Source of the DNA: an uncultured Eubacteriales bacterium
Lineage (GTDB): Bacteria > Bacillota > Clostridia > Oscillospirales > Oscillospiraceae
Assembly (NCBI GenBank): GCA_900544945.1
Contig: UQXG01000074.1
Coordinates: 1-11,287, forward strand
Direction: 5' to 3'
Length of the DNA stretch: 11,287 nucleotides
Below, piece by piece: positions 6,813-11,287 of the stretch. The notes under the pieces were generated by a model, which was not told the DNA's origin, searched no databases, and saw only the letters and a program-made list of their open reading frames with translations. Position 1 is the stretch's first letter. Every line of letters begins with the position of its first letter. The position numbers and the translations under genes were made by a program.

Positions 6813-8537
6813 ATGAAGTCTCTTTTGCGATACCTGAAGGGCTATGAAAAACAGTGCATTCTTGGCCCGGTATTCAAGCTGCTGGAAGCAACCTTCGAGC
6901 TGTTCGTGCCCCTGGTGGTGGCGCAAATTGTGGACCAGGGTATCCGAAACGGGGATACGGGCTATGTGGTGAAAATGTGCCTGCTCATGGTAGCGCTGGG
7001 CATCATTGGCCTTTGCATGGCTGTGTGCGCCCAGTATTTTTCTGCCGTGGCGGCGGTGGGCTTTTCCACCCGTCTGCGCCATGTACTCATGGATCATATC
7101 CTCCACCTGAGCTATAACCAGATCGATCAACTGGGCACCTCCACCATGGTGACCCGGATGACCTCCGATATCAACCAGGCGCAAAGCGGCGTGAACCTGA
7201 CCCTGCGTCTGCTGCTCCGGTCGCCCTTCGTGGTGTTCGGGGCTACGTTTATGGCCTTTACCATTGATTTTCGGGCGGCTCTGGTCTTTGTCGAGGTCAT
7301 ACCGGTGCTGTGCCTGATTGTCTTCGGCATCATGCTTATCACCATGCCCATGTACAGAAAGGTTCAGGGGGCTCTGGATGGGGTAACCTCTGCCACGCGG
7401 CAGAATTTGACAGGCGTCCGGGTTCTGCGTGCCTTCTGCAAGGAAGAGGCGGAGGTGGCAGGCTTTGCGGAAAAGACCGAGAGCCTGACCAATTGTCAGC
7501 TGTCCGCCGGGCGGATCTCGGCGCTTATGAACCCGCTGACCTATGTGGTCATCAATCTGGCGGTGGTTCTGCTGGTGCGGGTGGGCGCCATCCGGGTCCA
7601 GCAGGGAATCCTGACCCAGGGTCTGGTGATTGCCCTGTATAACTACATGTCCCAGATTCTCATTGAGCTGATTAAAATGGCAAATCTGATTGTCACCATT
7701 GCCAAGGCTGTGGCCTGCGGCAACCGGATTTCCGCGGTGCTGAAGCTGGAAAGCGACCAGGAAAACGGCACCGATGAGGGAGAGCTTTCCGGCGACGTGG
7801 AATTCCGGGATGTAAGCGCGGCCTACGCGGGGGCTTCCAGCCCCTCTCTGGAGCACATTTCCTTCCGGGCTGAGCCTGGCCAGTGTATCGGCATCATCGG
7901 CGGCACCGGCTCCGGCAAAACCACCCTGGTGAACCTGATTCCCCGGCTTTACGATGCCTCGGAAGGCCAGGTACTGCTGGACGGCAAAAATGTCAAAGAT
8001 TTTGACCTGAACAGCCTGCGCCGGCAGATTGGCGTAGTGCCCCAGAAAGCGGTGCTCTTCAAGGGCACCATCCGCCAGAACCTCCTGTGGGGCAATGAAA
8101 ACGCCTCGGAGGAAGCCCTGTGGGACGCTCTGAAGGTTGCCCAGGCTCAGGAGGTGGTTCAGGGCAAGGAGGGAGGCCTGGACGCATCCGTGGAGCAGGG
8201 GGGAGCCAATTTCTCCGGCGGTCAGCGGCAGCGTCTGACCATCGCCCGGGCGCTGGTTCGCAAACCTGCCATCCTGATTCTGGACGACAGTGCCTCCGCT
8301 CTGGATTTTGCCACCGACGCGAACCTTCGCATGGCCATCCGGAGGATGGAGAACCCGCCTACCACCTTTATCGTCTCCCAGCGGGCGGCCTCCGTCCGCT
8401 TCGCCGATGAAATTCTGGTGCTGGATGACGGAAGCCTAGTAGGGAAGGGCACCCACGACAAGCTTCTCGCCGATTGCCCCACCTACCAGGAAATCTATTA
8501 TTCCCAGTTCCCCAAGGAGGTGGCAGCACATGAATAA
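6813..8537 (+). CDS. ABC exporter half-transporter, degenerate-site subunit
   Basis: This is a type IV (B-family) ABC exporter half of 574 residues: a membrane domain of six helices (about 1-300) fused to a nucleotide-binding domain. Walker A is GGTGSGKT (363-370, K369), the Q-loop is Q411, the signature is FSGGQ (467-471), and Walker B is ILILDD (487-492). The residue after the Walker B Asp is D492 instead of the catalytic Glu, and the H-loop position is Gln (SQR, Q523) instead of His. Both substitutions are typical of the degenerate subunit in heterodimeric exporters such as TM287/288, BmrCD and EfrCD. The next gene overlaps by 8 bases and supplies a canonical partner, so the pair should form one multidrug- or peptide/lipid-type exporter in the cytoplasmic membrane. 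The substrate cannot be read from the sequence. No regulator gene is present in the window beside it. Confidence 0.93.
   Translation: MKSLLRYLKGYEKQCILGPVFKLLEATFELFVPLVVAQIVDQGIRNGDTGYVVKMCLLMVALGIIGLCMAVCAQYFSAVAAVGFSTRLRHVLMDHILHLSYNQIDQLGTSTMVTRMTSDINQAQSGVNLTLRLLLRSPFVVFGATFMAFTIDFRAALVFVEVIPVLCLIVFGIMLITMPMYRKVQGALDGVTSATRQNLTGVRVLRAFCKEEAEVAGFAEKTESLTNCQLSAGRISALMNPLTYVVINLAVVLLVRVGAIRVQQGILTQGLVIALYNYMSQILIELIKMANLIVTIAKAVACGNRISAVLKLESDQENGTDEGELSGDVEFRDVSAAYAGASSPSLEHISFRAEPGQCIGIIGGTGSGKTTLVNLIPRLYDASEGQVLLDGKNVKDFDLNSLRRQIGVVPQKAVLFKGTIRQNLLWGNENASEEALWDALKVAQAQEVVQGKEGGLDASVEQGGANFSGGQRQRLTIARALVRKPAILILDDSASALDFATDANLRMAIRRMENPPTTFIVSQRAASVRFADEILVLDDGSLVGKGTHDKLLADCPTYQEIYYSQFPKEVAAHE
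8514..8520 (+). promoter_or_regulatory. Ribosome binding site of the second ABC gene
   Basis: AAGGAGG sits 9 bases before the ATG at 8530, within the last codons of the first ABC gene. It fixes the start in the 8-base overlap and suggests coupled, near-equal production of the two subunits. Confidence 0.85.
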
Positions 8538-10269
8538 CCAGACCCTGGTTCTGAAGAAGGTCCTTCATCGGATTCGCAGGTATTGGGTGAGTCTGATTGC
8601 CGCTTTGCTGCTGGCGACGGTCAACGTGGTTATGACCCTGTACATTCCCATTCTGGTGGGTACTGCCATTGACTGCATTGTGGATGCCGGTCATATGGAT
8701 TTTGCTCAGATGAGCGTGCACCTTCGTAACGTTTTGATTTGCGCCGTCGTGGCCGGGGCGGCCCAATGGCTCATGAGTGAGCTGAATAACCGGATGACCT
8801 TCCGCATCACCCGAGACATCCGAAACGATGCCTTTGTGCATATCCAGAAGCTGCCCCTGAGCTATCTGGATGCCCATCCCCAGGGGGATATTGTCAGCCG
8901 GGTTATTGCGGATGTGGACACCTTCGCCGACGGCCTGCTCATGGGCTTTACCCAGCTGTTCACCGGCGTGATGACGATCCTGGGCACGCTGCTTTTCATG
9001 GTGCGCATTCACTGGGGCATCGCTTTGGTGGTGGTGTGCATCACGCCCCTGTCACTGCTGGTAGCCAATTTCATCGCCAAGCGGACTTACTCCATGTTCC
9101 GGCTGCAAACGGTCACCCGAGGGGAGCAGACCGGCCTGATTGACGAAACCATCGGCAATATCAAGGTGGTGCGGGCCTTCGGTCATGAGGCTTCCTCCAT
9201 GGAGCAGTTTGACGAGATCAACGGTCGGCTTCAGAAGGCCTCCTTGCGGGCCATCTTCTTCTCGTCTCTCGTCAACCCCAGCACCCGGTTTGTCAACTCC
9301 CTGGTCTATGCGGGCGTGGGCTTGACCGGCGCCCTGCTTGCCATGGCTGGCGGCATTTCCGTAGGCAGCCTGACTACCTTCCTGAATTATGCCAACCAGT
9401 ACACCAAGCCCTTCAATGAAATTTCCGGCGTGGTCACGGAGCTGCAAAACGCCCTGGCCTGCGCCGGTCGGGTCTTCGAGCTCATCGAAGCGCCCGAGCG
9501 CACCCCCGAGCCGGAGAATCCGGAGCGTCCGCAGACCGTTCAGGGCGCGGTGGAGATTCACGATCTGAAATTCTCCTATGTGCCGGAGAAGCCTCTGATC
9601 GATAACTTTAATCTGAGCGTGGCTCCCGGTCAGCGGATTGCCATTGTCGGCCCCACAGGCTGCGGCAAGACCACCTTTATTAACCTTCTCATGCGGTTCT
9701 ACGACCCCCAGAACGGCGAAATTCTTCTCGATGGGGTAAATACCCGCCATATGCGTCGGGACGATCTGCGCCACTGTGTGGGCATGGTGCTTCAGGATAC
9801 CTGGTTGAAGGCCGGCACCATCCGGGAGAATATTGCCATGGGTCGTCCGGAGGCCACGGAGGAGGAAATCGTGGAGGCCGCCAAGCAGGCACACGCACAC
9901 AGCTTCATCCGCCGTCTGCCCCAGGCCTACGACACGGAGATTTCCGAAAACGGCGGCAATCTGTCCCAGGGGCAGAAGCAGCTGCTGTGCATTGCCCGGG
10001 TGATGCTGTGCCTGCCGCCCATGCTTTTCCTGGACGAGGCCACCTCCTCCATCGACACCCGGACTGAGGTGAAGATTCAGAAGGCCTTCGATACCATGAT
10101 GCAGGGCAGAACCTCCTTCATCGTGGCTCACCGGCTTTCTACCATCCAGGGAGCCGACCGGATTTTGGTCATGAAGGACGGACATATCATCGAACAGGGA
10201 AGGCATGAAGAGCTTCTGCAAAAGCAGGGCTTCTACGCAAAGCTCTATGAGAGCCAGTTCGCCCATTAA
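8530..10269 (+). CDS. ABC exporter half-transporter, catalytically canonical subunit
   Basis: This is the second half of the heterodimeric ABC exporter (579 residues). A six-helix membrane domain (first helix about 16-40) precedes the nucleotide-binding domain. Walker A is GPTGCGKT (374-381, K380), the Q-loop is Q422, and Walker B is MLFLDE (498-503) with the catalytic Glu E503. The H-loop is H534 (VAHRLS). The signature is LSQGQ (478-482) instead of LSGGQ. In a head-to-tail dimer this variant signature faces the Walker motifs of the first subunit, so the odd residues of both proteins fall in one composite ATP site and the other site is fully canonical. This matches the known asymmetry of the family. 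The gene ends with TAA, followed after two bases by a strong terminator. Confidence in the family is very high; the substrate is unknown. Confidence 0.94.
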   Translation: MNNQTLVLKKVLHRIRRYWVSLIAALLLATVNVVMTLYIPILVGTAIDCIVDAGHMDFAQMSVHLRNVLICAVVAGAAQWLMSELNNRMTFRITRDIRNDAFVHIQKLPLSYLDAHPQGDIVSRVIADVDTFADGLLMGFTQLFTGVMTILGTLLFMVRIHWGIALVVVCITPLSLLVANFIAKRTYSMFRLQTVTRGEQTGLIDETIGNIKVVRAFGHEASSMEQFDEINGRLQKASLRAIFFSSLVNPSTRFVNSLVYAGVGLTGALLAMAGGISVGSLTTFLNYANQYTKPFNEISGVVTELQNALACAGRVFELIEAPERTPEPENPERPQTVQGAVEIHDLKFSYVPEKPLIDNFNLSVAPGQRIAIVGPTGCGKTTFINLLMRFYDPQNGEILLDGVNTRHMRRDDLRHCVGMVLQDTWLKAGTIRENIAMGRPEATEEEIVEAAKQAHAHSFIRRLPQAYDTEISENGGNLSQGQKQLLCIARVMLCLPPMLFLDEATSSIDTRTEVKIQKAFDTMMQGRTSFIVAHRLSTIQGADRILVMKDGHIIEQGRHEELLQKQGFYAKLYESQFAH

Positions 10270-10271
10270 AG

Positions 10272-10308
10272 AACGAAAAGGACGCACAACCCGTGCGTCC
10301 TTTTCGTT
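10272..10308 (+). terminator. Intrinsic terminator of the ABC exporter operon
   Basis: A perfect 16-bp stem (AACGAAAAGGACGCAC / GTGCGTCCTTTTCGTT) with a 5-base AACCC loop starts two bases after the stop codon. The A-tract on one arm and T-tract on the other mean a shorter GC stem followed by TTTT can form on either strand, so it may act in both directions. Confidence 0.9.
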
Positions 10309-10314
10309 AAAAGC

Positions 10315-10512
10315 TGTCATTGCGAACCAGTGACCGATGTCACTGGTGTGGCAATCCCCCGGATAGGAGTAAAATCCAAGATTTCCTAACGTAGATGTTT
10401 GAAAATTGGTGGGGATTGCCACGTCAGTGTGAGCTACGTTAAGGTATGACTGCCACCGGCAGTCATTGCGATTTGGATTCGCTGCGCGGAGCACCACTGG
10501 TTCGCAATGACA
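10315..10512. mobile_element. 198-bp MITE-like element with perfect 18-bp terminal inverted repeats
   Basis: The ends are exact inverted copies: TGTCATTGCGAACCAGTG at 10315-10332 and CACTGGTTCGCAATGACA at 10495-10512. The interior has further nested inverted pairs: CACTGGTGTGGCAATCCCCC at 10341-10360 against GGGGATTGCCACGTCAGTG at 10411-10429, and TAACGTAG at 10387-10394 against CTACGTTA at 10434-10441. A perfect 7-bp hairpin (GACTGCC/GGCAGTC) lies at 10448-10464. It carries no credible gene and no clear target-site duplication. The left end is shared with the repeat at 6541. It looks like a non-autonomous mobile or palindromic repeat element; the name MITE is inference. Confidence 0.75.
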
Positions 10513-10593
10513 TGTTCTGTCAAAATCGCCCATTGTATCAATTTGCAACAAATTCCGCCCCAAATTTTGTTAAACCTGCGCCTTGAATTGCTC

Positions 10594-10640
10594 TTGCATT
10601 TTGTGCCCCTTTCGTGTATCCTGTGAAACATAGGTATGAT
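10594..10640 (+). promoter_or_regulatory. Candidate promoter region of the lipoprotein gene
   Basis: Two readings are possible. TTGCAT (10594-10599) and TATCCT (10617-10622) are 17 bases apart. Alternatively, TATGAT (10635-10640) could be the -10 box with a poor -35 (TTCGTG, 10611-10616, 18-base spacing). The surrounding 10513-10671 stretch is AT-rich and holds no gene. Confidence 0.4.
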
Positions 10641-10656
10641 AGTTACCAAATTCATG

Positions 10657-10662
10657 AAAGGA
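10657..10662 (+). promoter_or_regulatory. Ribosome binding site that decides the lipoprotein start
   Basis: AAAGGA lies 9 bases before the ATG at 10672. The earlier in-frame ATG at 10636 has no comparable site and overlaps a possible -10 box, so 10672 is preferred. Confidence 0.6.
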
Positions 10663-10671
10663 CTTGAAAAT

Positions 10672-11184
10672 ATGGTAATTAGAAATGATATAAAAGCTAA
10701 GAATAAGCGTTTTCTTTCCTGGATGCTCCTCTTGCTGACCCTGCTGCTTGCGGGCTGCGGTTCGGAGAAAGAGAAGGCAAACGACCCGGATCCCTTTCAG
10801 GCCACCCTTCCCAGCGGCTATACCCTGACTATGTGCCCCCTGGGCGACGGGGAAGCCATGATTTGGAACAGTGACGATGCCCAGATCGGCGGCCTGATCC
10901 TCACCGACCTGACCGCCAAGGACTTGACGGATTCCGAAAGTTTCCCGCTTATGCACTATCTGAACAAGACCTTGTGGAACTGCCAATGGCTCACTTGGCA
11001 TGGAGATCAGGACGGCCATCCGGTCCTTCGTGTGAGCCAGTCCACGGCGGAAGACGGCACACACGATGTATTTAACCGTGTCCTGTTTGAGCGAAATTCT
11101 AAGGTCTATGACCTGTGGTTTGTCAGCGACATGGCAGACACAGCCACCCAGACCACCATCACCGCCGCCATCGTAGAAAACTGA
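10672..11184 (+). CDS. Small putative lipoprotein of unknown function
   Basis: The protein has 170 residues from the preferred ATG. A basic N-terminus (KAKNKR) and a hydrophobic helix lead to a clear lipobox, LLAGC, with the lipidated Cys at residue 29. It should therefore be exported and anchored to the outer face of the membrane. A charged linker (GSEKEKANDPD) is followed by a globular part of about 130 residues with alternating strands and a closing VYDLWF-type strand. That pattern is reminiscent of small PsbP/Mog1-like lipoproteins of Clostridia, but I do not recognise the family and assign no function. The first 15 codons are AT-rich compared with the remainder. It is flanked by its own candidate promoter and a terminator, so it is probably monocistronic. 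It ends with TGA, whereas the other four genes end with TAA. Confidence 0.82.
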   Translation: MVIRNDIKAKNKRFLSWMLLLLTLLLAGCGSEKEKANDPDPFQATLPSGYTLTMCPLGDGEAMIWNSDDAQIGGLILTDLTAKDLTDSESFPLMHYLNKTLWNCQWLTWHGDQDGHPVLRVSQSTAEDGTHDVFNRVLFERNSKVYDLWFVSDMADTATQTTITAAIVEN

Positions 11185-11192
11185 ACCGGAAT

Positions 11193-11226
11193 AAAATCGG
11201 CGTGACCAATTGGCCACGCCGATTTT
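11193..11226 (+). terminator. Intrinsic terminator of the lipoprotein gene
   Basis: AAAATCGGCGTG (11193-11204) pairs perfectly with CACGCCGATTTT (11215-11226). The stem can extend inward past one A-C mismatch to an AATT loop. The A-run and T-run at its ends make it a likely two-way terminator. Confidence 0.85.
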
Positions 11227-11246
11227 GCGCGTATCATACTGAACTC

Positions 11247-11277
11247 CAATTAAAATCTTAAAAAAAGATTTTAATTG
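11247..11277. repeat. AT-rich perfect hairpin near the window end
   Basis: CAATTAAAATCTT (11247-11259) and AAGATTTTAATTG (11265-11277) form a perfect 13-bp stem with a five-A loop. No T-run follows on either strand, so a classic terminator is doubtful. It could be an operator or an attenuator for a gene beyond the window. Confidence 0.65.
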
Positions 11278-11287
11278 CCTGAAGGGC

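Noticed and set aside
9052..10563. Open frame of 503 codons on the minus strand
   Set aside because: It is antisense to the second ABC gene and begins inside the mobile-element-like repeat; it has no recognisable domain or start signals.
10570..11217. Open frame of 215 codons on the minus strand opposite the lipoprotein
   Set aside because: It begins in the terminator stem, lacks a ribosome binding site and is antisense to a gene with a clear lipobox.

Overview
The window looks like a chromosomal stretch from a fairly GC-rich, low-virulence-signal Gram-positive gut Clostridium, most likely in the Oscillospirales (Ruminococcaceae/Oscillospiraceae). The evidence is strong AGGAGG-type ribosome binding sites, sigma-A-type promoters, a lipobox lipoprotein, and a membrane-anchored GLUG surface protein. 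Two intergenic regions also carry the short 'TCATTGCGAACCAGTG' palindromic repeats common in that group. Placement is inference from style and gene content; no rRNA or other marker is present. All five supported genes lie on the + strand.

Region 1 (1-6508): a two-gene, translationally coupled unit. It holds an RND/MMPL-family membrane transporter (start uncertain, with an in-frame TGA just upstream) and a 1345-residue surface protein that overlaps it by 11 bases. The surface protein has a signal peptide, GLUG repeats of 26-residue period, a helical insert, an InlB-type repeat, two membrane helices, and a duplicated C-terminal beta-rich domain of unknown function. A strong hairpin terminator closes the unit.

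Region 2 (6509-6762): intergenic and repeat-rich. It has one copy of a dispersed palindromic repeat, a small hairpin, and a pair of inverted 28-bp arms. Each arm is itself a hairpin, and the arms differ by compensatory base changes.

Region 3 (6763-10308): an extended -10 promoter drives two overlapping genes for the halves of a heterodimeric ABC exporter. The first subunit has the degenerate ATP site (Asp for the catalytic Glu, Gln for the H-loop His) and the second has the canonical catalytic residues with an LSQGQ signature. A 16-bp-stem terminator follows.

Region 4 (10309-11287): a 198-bp MITE-like element with perfect 18-bp terminal inverted repeats, then a monocistronic small lipoprotein of unknown function with its own candidate promoter and terminator, and finally an AT-rich perfect hairpin. 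The most interesting testable ideas are that the MMPL and GLUG proteins form one envelope export module with a duplicated lipid-carrier-like domain, and that the intergenic repeats are structure-selected mobile elements.
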